A stretch of DNA of 50,882 bases from Comamonas sp. lk (GCA_945925985.1 CAMELV010000029.1:1-50882); one strand, 5' to 3'. Positions 1-8,901 are shown, numbered from the stretch's first letter. Numbers and translations: made by a program. Notes: generated by a model from the letters alone, not told the origin.

Positions 1-1
1 A

Positions 2-94
2 GCCCAGACTGATCTGCAAGCCGCAACGGCCATGAACGTAGCTAGGCTTAAACTCTTCGACTTGTTCAACCGACGATCCAAAACAGCCGCCTGA
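2..94 (+). CDS. Possible 3' end of an unidentified upstream gene
   Basis: An open frame enters from the left edge and stops at a TGA at 92-94. About 30 residues are visible, ending NVARLKLFDLFNRRSKTAA. I do not recognise it and too little is present to assign a family. It might simply be a non-coding open frame next to the damaged protease gene that follows. Confidence 0.2.
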   Translation, partial: AQTDLQAATAMNVARLKLFDLFNRRSKTAA

Positions 95-1919
95 TTCAGA
101 CTACCGAATCACACAAGGCTCAGGCTCATACCTGATTTGGAAAATACTCAGCCAAAAGGCACCCATCCTCTCACTCAGCCTGGGCTCGAATGCCCTTTCG
201 CTGCAAACCCCGATCCAAAACGCCGTGACCAAGGGCACGCTGATCACTGCCGCGCTGGGCAATGACGGCTTCACCAATGCGGCAAGTTGGCCCGCCGAGT
301 TTGCCAAGGCCAACTGGGCCAAGGGCCAGATCATCGCTGTAGGTGCGGTCGATGCTGCCAACAAGCGCGCCAGCTTTAGCAGTGTCGACCCAACCTTGGC
401 CAACTGGACGGTGTACGCGCCCGGCGTGAGCGTGGCGTCAAGCTATTCGGTGCCCACCATGCAAAGCGCCTACGCGTACATGTCTGGCACCTCCATGGCC
501 ACCCCCATCGTGGCGGGGCAGGCCGCGCTGATCAAGAGCAACTGGAACTTTCTGACCGCGCCCGATCTGGCCCAGGTGATCTTCCAATCGGCTACGCGGT
601 TGTGCAGCGGCACGGTGACCGCCGCCGCCTGCGCAGCGCGCACCACAGCCGACAGCCTGTACGGTTGGGGCGTGGTCAACATTGGGGCATCGCTCCAACC
701 GATTGGCGGCCTGAATGTCGGCACCCGCACCGGTACCACGGTCAACTTTGCCGGATCGGCCCTGGCCAGTGCCAAGGGCGGCTTGGCCTCCGGCCTGAAG
801 GGCGTGAACGCGGTGGCGGTCGACAAATTCAACCGCGGATTTGTTGTCAACCTGGCCAGCACAGCCACCAGCACCGCCAGCACGGCCACAGCCATTCCAG
901 CCGCCAGCACCACCACCACGGCCATCAGAGGTGTCAGCTTCTCGGCAGAGTACAGCCTCATTGGCAACCCGGCAGACCGCCCTGCCGCGTCCGACAGCGC
1001 TGCGCCGTTGAAGCTGGCCCACATGAGCTACCGCTTTGCCAATGACCGAGGTGAGGGTTTTGGCTTCGGCACTGGCGGCACCGCCGGCCAGTACTTTGGC
1101 CTGGATGCCAATGGCAGCACACCTTTGAACTTGGGCACGGCGGGCAACCGCTTCAACGCGCCCTACTTCGCCATGGCCGAGTCTGCCACCCACCTGGGTT
1201 ACAGCAGCACGTTGGACGACGGCGTCGTGCTGCGCTGGGGCATGATGACCCAAGCTGCCTCCTCGCCCGCCACACTGGATGACCAAAGCGCTCCAGTGGC
1301 GGCCCGTTCTCTGGCAACGGTTGAATTGCAAAAACAGATCGGCGCCGTGACCGGGGTGTTGACAGTGGGCCAGCTGCAAGAGACCAACTCTGTGCTGGGC
1401 TTGAGCGGCGCAGGCTCACTGGCGCTGGAGACCAAGAGCCAAACCGCCTTCATGACGCTGGCTGGCTCTTTTCAGGTGGCCCCTAAAACCACCCTGTCCG
1501 CCATGGCCAGCCTTGGCATGACGTCCGCTTACGACAACGGTGCTGCGTCATTGATTGAAGGCGCCAGTAGTTCACAGACCGCCGCTTGGAGCCTGGGCCT
1601 GGCGCACAAGGACGTGTGGCGCAATGGCGATGCGCTGGGCGTGACGCTGGCCATGCCGCTCAAGACCCTATCAGGCAACCTGAAGGTGTACAGCGCCGTG
1701 TCGCAAAGCCAGGTCGATGGCGGCCTGCAATACGCAAGCCAATCGGCCAGCCTGGCGCCAACCGGTACCGAGCGCGACCTGGAACTGGCCTACGCAACCC
1801 CTCTGCGTATCGGCGGGAAGCTCAGTATGCTGGCCCAGTTGCGCATGCAGCCTGGCCACGACGCCGACGCGCCCCATCAAGTTGGGGTGGGGTTGCGCTA
1901 TGTGCGTGAGCTGAAGTAA
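42..1919 (+). pseudogene. S8 subtilisin-like autotransporter protease, 5'-truncated
   Basis: The frame is open from just after a TAG at 39-41 but has no ATG before the protease homology begins. The visible protein starts inside the subtilase fold (PILSLSLGSNA, then ALGNDG) and carries the catalytic Ser motif GTSMATPIVAG. The Asp and His blocks of the S8 triad (DTG, HGTH) are absent from the window in any frame. A low-complexity Ala/Thr/Ser linker follows, and the C-terminal ~250 residues look like an outer-membrane autotransporter beta-barrel ending in a GVGLRYVRELK-like strand. A GTG at 225 could be used as a start, but it would make a protease lacking two of three catalytic residues. I therefore read it as an N-terminally deleted remnant. 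Recent loss is suggested because the rest is uninterrupted. The missing part could alternatively lie upstream in another frame. Confidence 0.7.
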
Positions 1920-2091
1920 TTCAAAATCTATAGCAAACTTCCTATAGCTGACGGGGCCTAAGTGCCAAAAAGTCTCTTATAAAAACCAGTGATCAGGGAC
2001 TGCTTGGCTGGGGTCGGCGATCGTCTATAGTGGACCGGATGAACAGCCCCCATGCCGTCATGGCCAACAGCCCGCCTAGCGGGAGCGCCTG

Positions 2092-3858
2092 ATGCTGTGG
2101 CAGGCCCTGACTGCGGTGCGCGACATAGGCCGCTTGCACGACATCGCCTCCATCCTCATCCGCTACGGCTTTGGCGACATGGTCCGCCGCATGGGCATGG
2201 CCAATGCGTTAGAGCGGGCCGGTCGGGCCTTGCACTGGAACGAAGCCGAAGAGCTGGCTCACCTGGACCCGCCCGCCAGGGTGCGGCGAGCCATGGAAGC
2301 CCTGGGCCCCACCTTTGTCAAGCTCGGGCAATTGCTCGCCACCCGGGTCGACCTGTTTGAGCCTGAATGGATCGCAGAGTTCAGCCGGCTGCAAGACAGT
2401 GCCCATAGCGTCACTTACGAGGGGATTCATCAACAACTTACCGAAGACCTGGGCGCAGCGCCAGAGGCGGTCTTCGCGGCTTTCGATCCAGAGCCTTTGG
2501 CAGCGGCCTCCATGGCTCAGGTGTATCGGGCACGGCTGGAAGACGGCACTGAGGTCATAGTCAAGGTTCGCCGACCGGGCATACGGCTGACCGTCGAAGC
2601 CGATCTGCGCTGGATGGCTCGGCTGGCCGAGCTGGCTGAAGGCGAAAGCCCGGAACTGCGCGCCTTCCAGCCCAGGGAAGTGGTGCGCCAATTCACCCAA
2701 TCGCTGCGCCGTGAGCTTGATTTTGCGAGCGAATGCCGCAACGCCGAACGCATTGCGCAAAATTTTGCTGGCTACACTGGTTTCAACGGCGATAGCGCGC
2801 CCAAGGCCAAAGTCGTGGGCGCCCCGGCGCAAGGCGCGCCGCGAGCAGAACCGCTAGAACCGATCATCGTCATCCCCCGTGTCTACTGGCAATGGACCAG
2901 TGAGCGGGTTTGCGTCCAAGAATACATCGCGGGCATTTCTGGCCGGCAGCTGGCGCGCGTGGACGAGGCCGGGCTGAACCGCAAGGTCCTCGCTCGCCGG
3001 GGCGCGCAGGCCGTGCTGAAAATGATTGTGGAAGATGGCTTTTTCCACGCTGACCCGCACCCCGGCAATGTGTTTTACCTGCCCGGCAACCGCATTGCAT
3101 TCATCGACTTTGGCATGGTGGGACGGCTGAGCGAGGTGCGCCGCGATCAATTGATGCGCCTGCTCTTGGGGCTGGTGCAACACGAGCCGCAACGGGTGGC
3201 CGACGTGATGATCGAATGGACCGGCGACGGTGCCACCGACGAAGACGGGTTAACTCTGGAGATCCAGGCCTTTGTGCAGCAATACCATGGCGTGGCACTC
3301 AAGCAACTCAGGCTGGGCGCCATGTTGACTGACCTGGTCACCATCTTGCGCCAGCACCAGCTTCGGCTGCCGCCCGACTTGAGCCTGCTGATCAAGGCCT
3401 TTGTGTCGCTGGAGGGTATGGGCCACGAGCTCGACCCAGATTTCAATATGGCCGCGGAAGCCATACCCCTGTTGCAAAAAACCCTGCGCGCCCGCTACGC
3501 GCCGAACGCGGTACTGCAGCGCGGCTGGCACGGCGTCAAAGACATGCTGGCGCTGCTTGTTGGCCTGCCACAAGACGTGTCAAGGCTGCTTCGGGCGGCC
3601 AAGCGGGGCCGGTTGGAGATCCACATTGATGTCCTGCACCTCAAACGACTCGGCAACCAGCTCGACAGTGCTGCCAATCGGCTGGTGGTTGGCGTGGTGG
3701 TGGCAGCCCTGATCATCGGCTCATCCATCGTCATGACCGTGCCGGGCGGCCCAACGCTGCTGGGGCTGCCCTTTTTTGGTCTGCTCGGGTTTGTTGGCGC
3801 CCTGCTGGGCAGCCTGTGGCTATGGGTCTCGATCTGGCGCAGCGGTGACAAAGACTAG
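2092..3858 (+). CDS. UbiB/ABC1 (AarF) family atypical kinase
   Basis: A 588-residue protein-kinase-like protein of the ABC1/ADCK/UbiB family, whose members support ubiquinone biosynthesis or lipid/quinone handling at the inner membrane. Visible hallmarks are the family-specific KLGQ motif near residue 77, the Ala-rich loop AAASMAQVYRA in place of a P-loop, the catalytic loop HADPHPGN near residue 319, and the DFG of IDFGMVGRL near residue 339. The last ~60 residues form two hydrophobic segments typical of the C-terminal membrane anchor. The ATG at 2092 is preceded by a GGGAG-like ribosome site; an upstream ATG at 2040 runs into a stop immediately before it. It stands alone, not beside other ubi genes, so it may be a paralogue rather than the canonical ubiB. 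Confidence 0.88.
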   Translation: MLWQALTAVRDIGRLHDIASILIRYGFGDMVRRMGMANALERAGRALHWNEAEELAHLDPPARVRRAMEALGPTFVKLGQLLATRVDLFEPEWIAEFSRLQDSAHSVTYEGIHQQLTEDLGAAPEAVFAAFDPEPLAAASMAQVYRARLEDGTEVIVKVRRPGIRLTVEADLRWMARLAELAEGESPELRAFQPREVVRQFTQSLRRELDFASECRNAERIAQNFAGYTGFNGDSAPKAKVVGAPAQGAPRAEPLEPIIVIPRVYWQWTSERVCVQEYIAGISGRQLARVDEAGLNRKVLARRGAQAVLKMIVEDGFFHADPHPGNVFYLPGNRIAFIDFGMVGRLSEVRRDQLMRLLLGLVQHEPQRVADVMIEWTGDGATDEDGLTLEIQAFVQQYHGVALKQLRLGAMLTDLVTILRQHQLRLPPDLSLLIKAFVSLEGMGHELDPDFNMAAEAIPLLQKTLRARYAPNAVLQRGWHGVKDMLALLVGLPQDVSRLLRAAKRGRLEIHIDVLHLKRLGNQLDSAANRLVVGVVVAALIIGSSIVMTVPGGPTLLGLPFFGLLGFVGALLGSLWLWVSIWRSGDKD

Positions 3859-4355
3859 CCAAGCGAGTCTGATTGGCGCTCAAAGCGTTGCTCATTGACC
3901 TGGCGGCCCCACTGGGTGCCAGGCTGCTGGTGAGCCAGCGTAAACCCAAATTTTTCATACAAATGCCGGGCGGCATGCAGGCCCTCAAAGGTCCAGAGGT
4001 ACACGTGCTGGTAGTGCCTTGACTGGCAAAACGCCATCGCCGCGCTCAGCAGGGCCGTGCCGGCACCCGTACCGCGCACCAGATCAGAGGTGATGAACCA
4101 GCGCAAGTGGGCGCCCTGCGCGGCCGCCCGGGCGCCGTCAATGGCAATGGAGCCTTCCACCCGGCCGTCTTGCAGCAGCAGCCACAAGCCATCACGCGCT
4201 TCGTCATAGCGTTCGCAAAACTCGGCCAGCTCACGCGCCACCTTGGCCTCAAAGGGCAGGCCAAAACCTACCAGGGCGCTGTAATAGCGCGCATGCAGCT
4301 CAGCCACCCGGCCAATGGCGGTGGGCAGGTAGCCTTGATGCAGTTCAAAAGTCAT
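3855..4355 (-). CDS. GNAT family N-acetyltransferase
   Basis: A protein of about 166 residues starting at the ATG at 4355 (MTFELHQGYLPTAIGRVAEL); the open frame extends further upstream, but that part looks non-coding. The middle has the acetyl-CoA-binding signature of GNAT enzymes (DLVRGTGAGTALLSAAMAFC, corresponding to R/Q-x-x-G-x-G/A). It is followed by the usual C-terminal LYEKFGF motif. The substrate cannot be told. In many bacteria this fold is found fused to MarR regulators; here it is free-standing. It converges on the UbiB-type gene and overlaps its 3' end by 4 nt. Confidence 0.8.
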   Translation of the reverse strand: MTFELHQGYLPTAIGRVAELHARYYSALVGFGLPFEAKVARELAEFCERYDEARDGLWLLLQDGRVEGSIAIDGARAAAQGAHLRWFITSDLVRGTGAGTALLSAAMAFCQSRHYQHVYLWTFEGLHAARHLYEKFGFTLAHQQPGTQWGRQVNEQRFERQSDSLG

Positions 4356-4485
4356 GGGCAAATGATAGCCTTGGCAGCCGGTCCGGGGTGTTGGGCCTGG
4401 AACACGGCCGCATCGTGCGCGAACACCAGTAACGACAAAGCAACGGCACCGGGCTTGGCGGATTTGGTGGTTCAATCTACGTCTG

Positions 4486-5313
4486 ATGCGAACCAACACC
4501 AACCATCCGCCCGGCACCCAAGCGGGGGCCCTGCGCTCAAGCCTGGCTGGCTGGTGGCATCGCCTCACAAGGCGCCTGGTGGCGGCAGCCCAGAGCCCGG
4601 CCATTCCGCAGGCGCTGTGGGACGCCACCCTGGCGCGCCACCCCTTTCTGGCGGCGCGTGACGCGGCCGACGTGCAACAACTGCGCCAGCTGAGCGCGCA
4701 GTTTTTGGGCAGCAAGCAGTTCAGCGGCGCCCGCGGCCTGCAAATCACCGACGAGATGGCGCTGGCCATAGCGGCGCAGGCCTGCCTGCCGGTGCTCAAA
4801 CTGGGCCTGCACTGGTACGACGACTTTAGCGGCGTCGTAGTCCATCCCGACGCGATGCTGGCACCGCGCGAAGTGCATGACGATGCCGGCGTAGTGCACC
4901 ACTACCAAGAAGAACTCAGCGGCGAAGCCATGACCGGCGGGCCGGTGACGCTGAGCTGGCGTGACGTGCAGGAGGCGTCTATCGAGGAAGGCTACAACGT
5001 CGTGATCCATGAGTTTGTGCACAAGCTGGACATGCGGGATGGCCAGGCCGACGGCTGCCCGCCCATGCCATCACGCGCAATGGCGCAGCGCTGGCAGACC
5101 GAAATGCAACCCGCCTACCGCGATTTCAAAGAGGCCCTGTCGATGGCCAACCGCTTTGGCGGCCCCCAGCCCTGGCTGGACCCCTACGCAGCCACCGACC
5201 CAGCCGAATTTTTTGCCGTGAGCTGCGAGGCCTACTTTGTCAACCGCACGCACTTTGCGCAGGAATGGCCAGCCCTACTAGATCTGTTTGACGCGTATTT
5301 TCTGGGGTCATGA
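4486..5313 (+). CDS. mtfA: MtfA-type zinc metallopeptidase (M90 family)
   Basis: A 275-residue protein with a gluzincin-like HEFVH zinc motif (H175-E176-x-x-H179, followed by KLDMRDG). A further conserved block near the C-terminus includes DPAEFFAVSCEAYF, whose Glu is the expected third zinc ligand. This arrangement fits MtfA, a cytosolic zinc-dependent peptidase that in E. coli binds the Mlc/DgsA repressor and so relieves repression of ptsG. The N-terminal ~35 residues are variable. No Mlc or PTS gene is nearby, so the regulatory partner in this organism is open. ATG at 4486 is the first start in frame. Confidence 0.85.
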   Translation: MRTNTNHPPGTQAGALRSSLAGWWHRLTRRLVAAAQSPAIPQALWDATLARHPFLAARDAADVQQLRQLSAQFLGSKQFSGARGLQITDEMALAIAAQACLPVLKLGLHWYDDFSGVVVHPDAMLAPREVHDDAGVVHHYQEELSGEAMTGGPVTLSWRDVQEASIEEGYNVVIHEFVHKLDMRDGQADGCPPMPSRAMAQRWQTEMQPAYRDFKEALSMANRFGGPQPWLDPYAATDPAEFFAVSCEAYFVNRTHFAQEWPALLDLFDAYFLGS

Positions 5314-5364
5314 TGGACGAAGCGGGCCACGCCCATTGACACATCAAAATACCCATCCGAAAAT

Positions 5365-5385
5365 GTTGTTGAATATTTCAACAAC
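5365..5385. promoter_or_regulatory. Palindromic operator candidate upstream of the antitoxin/PIN pair
   Basis: A perfect 9-bp inverted repeat (GTTGTTGAA, 3-nt spacer TAT, TTCAACAAC) ends 12 nt before the antitoxin ATG, between the likely promoter and the ribosome site. Toxin-antitoxin operons are usually repressed by their own antitoxin through such palindromes, so autoregulation is the simplest reading (inference). Confidence 0.6.
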
Positions 5386-5397
5386 CTGGAAATCGCC

Positions 5398-5631
5398 ATG
5401 GCCACGGTCAATTTCAGCGTCCCTGACGACATCAAGAATGCTTTCAACACCACCTTCAAAGGGGTGAACAAAAGCGCGGTTATTGCCGATTTGATGCGCG
5501 AGGCGGTTGAGCGCGTCCAGAGCCAGCAACGCAGCAAGGACGCCTATCAGCGTATCCTGGAACGCCGGCAACACGCACCCCGCATCACTGACGAGCAGTT
5601 TCGCGACGCGCGTGAAGCAGGTCGGCCGTGA
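5398..5631 (+). CDS. Small antitoxin-like protein of a PIN-toxin pair
   Basis: A 77-residue protein (MATVNFSVPDDIKNAFNTTF at the N-terminus) with a beta strand then helices, resembling ribbon-helix-helix DNA-binding antitoxins. The charged helical C-terminus (ERRQHAPRITDEQFRDAREA) would be the toxin-binding tail. Its stop overlaps the start of the PIN-domain gene by 4 nt (GTGA), the typical coupling of antitoxin and toxin. The perfect palindrome just upstream fits autorepression. I cannot assign it to a named antitoxin family with certainty. Confidence 0.75.
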   Translation: MATVNFSVPDDIKNAFNTTFKGVNKSAVIADLMREAVERVQSQQRSKDAYQRILERRQHAPRITDEQFRDAREAGRP

Positions 5632-6053
5632 TTGTCGTTGTGGATGCCAGCGTGGCCGTCAAATGGTTTTTGCCCGGCAGCCCTGATGAACACCACACAG
5701 AAACGGCACTGCAACTCCTGGAGCAATCGGTGCTGGGCTTTCTACCCATGGTCCAGCCGGACCACTTTGTCACTGAAGTGGCGGCAGTCTTGGCCCGGCT
5801 CAAGCCGGATGATGCCCACACGGACCTGCTTGATTTGCTGCACATCCGTTTCAGCACCCTGGCCAGCCCGGACATCTACGCCACAGCGCTGGATTTGGCC
5901 ATTCGCCACCAACATCACCTGTTTGATACCCTGTACCACGCGGTAGCGTTGCATACGCCGGACGCCGTGCTGATTACAGCCGATACGCGTTACCACGCCA
6001 AAGCCCGGCACGATGGGCAAATCAGTTTGCTTTCAGATGTCCGACTGCCTTGA
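5628..6053 (+). CDS. PIN-domain ribonuclease toxin (VapC-like)
   Basis: A 141-residue protein starting at GTG 5628. The N-terminus VVVDASVAVKWFLP carries the first PIN acidic residue (Asp6), with further acidic residues near LVITAD-type C-terminal strands (VLITADTRYHAKA), matching the four-acid Mg-dependent RNase centre of VapC toxins. VapC enzymes typically cleave tRNA or rRNA and are neutralised by the cognate antitoxin encoded immediately upstream. The gene overlaps the antitoxin gene by 4 nt and is followed within ~65 nt by a Fic gene, so the three may form a small toxin-rich cluster. Confidence 0.83.
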   Translation: MIVVVDASVAVKWFLPGSPDEHHTETALQLLEQSVLGFLPMVQPDHFVTEVAAVLARLKPDDAHTDLLDLLHIRFSTLASPDIYATALDLAIRHQHHLFDTLYHAVALHTPDAVLITADTRYHAKARHDGQISLLSDVRLP

Positions 6054-6077
6054 CTCTGGCGATCCGCTGTTTCGATT

Positions 6078-6120
6078 TTCGGCTCATAAAATGAGCCGAA
6101 TTCTGTCAAATACGGCTCAT
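6078..6120. promoter_or_regulatory. Inverted repeat plus extra half-site overlapping the Fic start codon
   Basis: A perfect 10-bp inverted repeat (TTCGGCTCAT, spacer AAA, ATGAGCCGAA) at 6078-6100 is followed by a third half-site, ACGGCTCAT, at 6112-6120 whose last two bases are the first two of the ATG. Occupancy by a dimeric repressor would block both promoter and ribosome access. The downstream Fic protein has a C-terminal winged-helix-like region and is a plausible autorepressor (inference). Confidence 0.6.
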
Positions 6121-7276
6121 GCAATCAAAAATTATCTGGCAACAAGCCGACTGGCCACAGTTGGTCGTCACGCCGGCCAACGTGGCGCCGGCGCTGCTTT
6201 TGGCCCGCCAGCGCCAGGGCGAGTTGGTCGGCAAAGCCCGGGCCATCGGGCTGGATCAAACCGGCTCCACAGTCCAGGAGGTGTTGTTCCAGGAGGTCAT
6301 GGCCACCTCAGCGATTGAGGGCGAGAACCTGAACCCGGCCGCGGTGCGCTCATCGGTGTTGCGCAAGCTGGGCATTGAGCCCCCCGACGGGTCGGCGCGC
6401 AGTCGCCAGGTTGAAGACTTGGTCGATGTGATTCAGGACGCCATCATCGGCTTTGACCAGCCGCTCGACCACGACCGGCTGTTTCGCTGGCAAGCGGCCT
6501 TGTTTCCCAGCGGCTACAGCGGGCTGCAGCGCATCGCTGTTGGCCAATACCGGCAGCATGCCGACCCCATGCAGATTGTCAGTGGCGTGCCCGGCAATGA
6601 AGTGGTGCATTTCACCGCCCCACCGTCGGCACAGGTGACCCTTGAGATGGACAAGTTTTTGCAATGGTTTGCCCAAACAGCGCCCGGCGCAGCCCGCAGC
6701 GCAGAGCATGACGGCATGGCGCGCGCCGCAATAGCGCATGTCTGGTTTGAAACGATTCACCCTTTTGAAGATGGCAACGGGCGCATTGGGAGGGCCATCA
6801 TCGACATGGCCATGGCGCAAGACCTTGGCGCGCCCACACGGCTGTTCAGCCTGTCAAGCCAGATGCTCAAAGACCGCAAAGGCTATTACGAAGCTTTGAG
6901 CGCGGCCCAACACGGCTCTACCGATGTATCGGCCTGGGTGCAATGGTTTGCACGAGCCTTGGGCCAGGCCTGTGTCGCAGCATCGGCTTTGCTGGACGCA
7001 GCGGTTGAAAAATCCAGATTCTGGGCCACGCATTCGCGGCTCACCCTGAATGAACGCCAACGGAAAGTCATCCAGCGTTTGCTGGATGAGGGCCACGGCG
7101 GCTTCATGGGTGGCTTGAACGTGCAGAAGTACATCAAGATGACGGGCACTTCAAAACCCACCGCAACGCGCGACCTGGGCGACTTGGTGCGTTACGGCCT
7201 GTTGCTAGCGCGGGGACAAGGCAAGGCGGTGCGGTACGACGTTGCGGTGCCTGGGCGGGCGAATGCCCAGTTGTGA
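6119..7276 (+). CDS. Fic family protein with C-terminal HTH
   Basis: A 385-residue Fic protein. The catalytic loop HPFEDGNGRIGR begins at H214, so AMP- or other nucleotide transfer to a target hydroxyl is expected. An N-terminal inhibitory motif TSAIEGEN (T63-x-x-x-E67-G) marks it as a class II, self-inhibited Fic. An N-terminal domain contacting the substrate precedes it, and the last ~80 residues (GTSKPTATRDLGDLVRYGLL) look like a winged helix. This four-part plan is common in bacterial chromosomal Fic proteins of unknown target. The start at 6119 is fixed by the half-site overlap and by the lack of another ATG before the conserved domain. Confidence 0.88.
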   Translation: MQSKIIWQQADWPQLVVTPANVAPALLLARQRQGELVGKARAIGLDQTGSTVQEVLFQEVMATSAIEGENLNPAAVRSSVLRKLGIEPPDGSARSRQVEDLVDVIQDAIIGFDQPLDHDRLFRWQAALFPSGYSGLQRIAVGQYRQHADPMQIVSGVPGNEVVHFTAPPSAQVTLEMDKFLQWFAQTAPGAARSAEHDGMARAAIAHVWFETIHPFEDGNGRIGRAIIDMAMAQDLGAPTRLFSLSSQMLKDRKGYYEALSAAQHGSTDVSAWVQWFARALGQACVAASALLDAAVEKSRFWATHSRLTLNERQRKVIQRLLDEGHGGFMGGLNVQKYIKMTGTSKPTATRDLGDLVRYGLLLARGQGKAVRYDVAVPGRANAQL

Positions 7277-7325
7277 TGCCGGAAGAGCGGCAACACAGTT
7301 GGTTGACCTGTCGCCGTCGGCGGGC

Positions 7326-8372
7326 TCAGGCCTTGAACATCTTGTCGAACTTCAGCTTGTATTCCCGCTGGAAATCGGCCGTGTAGCGGAACACATCCCA
7401 GGGTTGCATGGTCCTGGCATCGAGCGAGCCGGGAACCCCGGGGATCACGCTTGCGGTTTCGCCGGTCCCGTTCCAGGCGGACTGGCCTCGCCGCGACATC
7501 ATGTAGTCGAGGAACACTTGGGCCGCGTTGGGTCGCCGGGAGTGCGCTAGCGCTGCCACCACATCGGCACTGGCAAATGCAGGGTTGGGCTGGACCACCT
7601 TCAGCGGGGCGCCCTGCGCAATGAGGGCATTCGCGACGGCATGGATGCCGATCAGGGCTGCGTCGAGTTCGCCTGCGGCGACACTTTGGAGCAGAGGCAA
7701 GACGCCGACAGTAAGCCGGGGCTTCTGGGCTGCAAACAGGGCCAGGAAGTCTGCACCCTGGGTCCTCTCGGCCCATTCGTAGAACGCGTACGAGGTTTCG
7801 GCGACGAGATCGGAGCTTCCGACCTTGCCTCTGAGGTCCGGGCGAAGAAGGTCCCGCATCCCGGCAATCGGCACCTTCACCAGGTTGGTGTTGTAGGCCA
7901 TCACGAAGGGCATGACGGCCGCAATGGGTACAGAACCGTACAACAGACTTTCCTTTGGGTAGTCTGCAGTGGCAGGGCCGACCGGCTTGAGAAAGAAACT
8001 CTCCTGTGCCTTGTCCCGGTACCAGATCGCATTGGCGTACTGAGTTATGTCAGCGCCGTCGAGCCTTCCGGCCTTTTCCGTTTCTATCGCCTGCATGTGC
8101 GTGACCGGCGTCAGCAATCTGCGGTATTCCACCTTGATCTCGGGGTACTGGACCATGAAGTCCTTGGTCACCCGGTCCAGCACCTGGGGCACCGCCTGGT
8201 GGTAGATCACAACGCTGCCTTCCCTCTTTGCGGCAGCCACGATCCGCTGCCAGTTAGCGTCGCCCTGCTGTGCGCTGGCAGTCGGCGCGCCAACGGCCAT
8301 GGCCCCTAAGGCTCCGAGCGTGCCGAGAGCGCTGCGGCGATTCAAAGCGGAAAGCTTGTCTTCTGTCGTCAT
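7326..8372 (-). CDS. Tat-exported extracellular solute-binding protein (Fe3+/polyamine class)
   Basis: A 348-residue periplasmic binding protein. The N-terminus has a twin-arginine signal (NRRSALGTLGALGAMAV) with a likely AxA cleavage site (ASAQQ). The mature part begins WQRIVAAAKREGSVVIYHQ, typical of family 1 binding proteins related to AfuA/FbpA. No permease or ATPase lies next to it, so it is an orphan that must use a transporter elsewhere or serve in sensing. Ligand unknown. It converges on the upstream Fic gene. Confidence 0.83.
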   Translation of the reverse strand: MTTEDKLSALNRRSALGTLGALGAMAVGAPTASAQQGDANWQRIVAAAKREGSVVIYHQAVPQVLDRVTKDFMVQYPEIKVEYRRLLTPVTHMQAIETEKAGRLDGADITQYANAIWYRDKAQESFFLKPVGPATADYPKESLLYGSVPIAAVMPFVMAYNTNLVKVPIAGMRDLLRPDLRGKVGSSDLVAETSYAFYEWAERTQGADFLALFAAQKPRLTVGVLPLLQSVAAGELDAALIGIHAVANALIAQGAPLKVVQPNPAFASADVVAALAHSRRPNAAQVFLDYMMSRRGQSAWNGTGETASVIPGVPGSLDARTMQPWDVFRYTADFQREYKLKFDKMFKA

Positions 8373-8782
8373 GCTTGTCTCCTTGGGTTGATGACTGGCC
8401 TGCCGCCAGCGGGTAGGTCAGTATGGCACCCTTGATCCATCGACAAACTGCGTAAAAACCCTCGTAGGACCCGCAGCCTTTGGCTGCAGGCAGCGCTACT
8501 CGCCCTTCTCCGACTACCGGCTCACCCAAGGGGCCTTGTGAGGGCTACATGTTCACGCCGACGTCAAATTGCCCCAAGCGCTGACTTCCGATGACCCAGG
8601 GCGATGACCTTGAACCCGTTGCTGGGCTCGGGATAGCAGCCGCCAACGGTTGGGCAGTTAAACGCTGGCGCCCGAGTTAAATCTGCGTCGGCGCGAGCAA
8701 AGTGGGAACGGAAGGGGTACCGGAAGTGATCACAGGACGGCTATCAGACTTGTCAAAATTTTGGGTGTGTTTTGGGTATCTA
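8373..8782. other. Intergenic stretch without a recognisable gene
   Basis: About 400 bases between the binding-protein gene and the tRNA terminator. I see no convincing coding frame, no tRNA and no transposase remnant. The promoter of the binding-protein gene must lie in the left part. A T/G-rich tract near 8750-8780 precedes the terminator; its function is unknown. Confidence 0.4.
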
Positions 8783-8809
8783 GAAAAGAAAACCGGGCGC
8801 TGGGCCCGA
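8783..8809 (-). terminator. Rho-independent terminator of the gltX-tRNA unit
   Basis: Read on the minus strand: a CGGGC stem, 5-nt loop CCAGC, GCCCG closing arm, then GTTTTCTTTT. It begins about 15 nt after the CCA end of tRNA-Asp, which is the right place to end the tRNA transcript. Confidence 0.75.
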
Positions 8810-8824
8810 TGTTTCCTTGATACT

Positions 8825-8901
8825 TGGCGGAGTGGACGGGACTCGAACCCGCGACCCCCGGCGTGACAGGCCGGTATTCTAACCAACTGAACTACCACTC
8901 C
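8825..8901 (-). tRNA. tRNA-Asp (GTC)
   Basis: 77 nt including an encoded CCA. The minus strand reads GGAGTGGTAGTTCAGTTGG at the 5' end, an anticodon loop CTGTCAC (anticodon GTC), and the TTCGAGTCC T-loop. It is the last of three tRNAs in this unit and is followed by a terminator. Confidence 0.96.

Noticed and set aside
438..1379. Long minus-strand frame opposite the S8 autotransporter
   Set aside because: Its translation is rich in Gly/His/Gln/Arg without any domain, as expected for the antisense of a GC-rich gene.
1928..1947. CTATAG...CTATAG as a terminator or repeat copy after the S8 gene
   Set aside because: The arms are short and self-complementary, and the T-tract is weak; resemblance to the composite repeat at 37,707 is too slight.
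8740..8790. Phage-type attachment site next to the tRNA-Asp gene
   Set aside because: The T/G-rich tract looks suggestive, but no integrase gene and no duplicated tRNA end are visible in the window.
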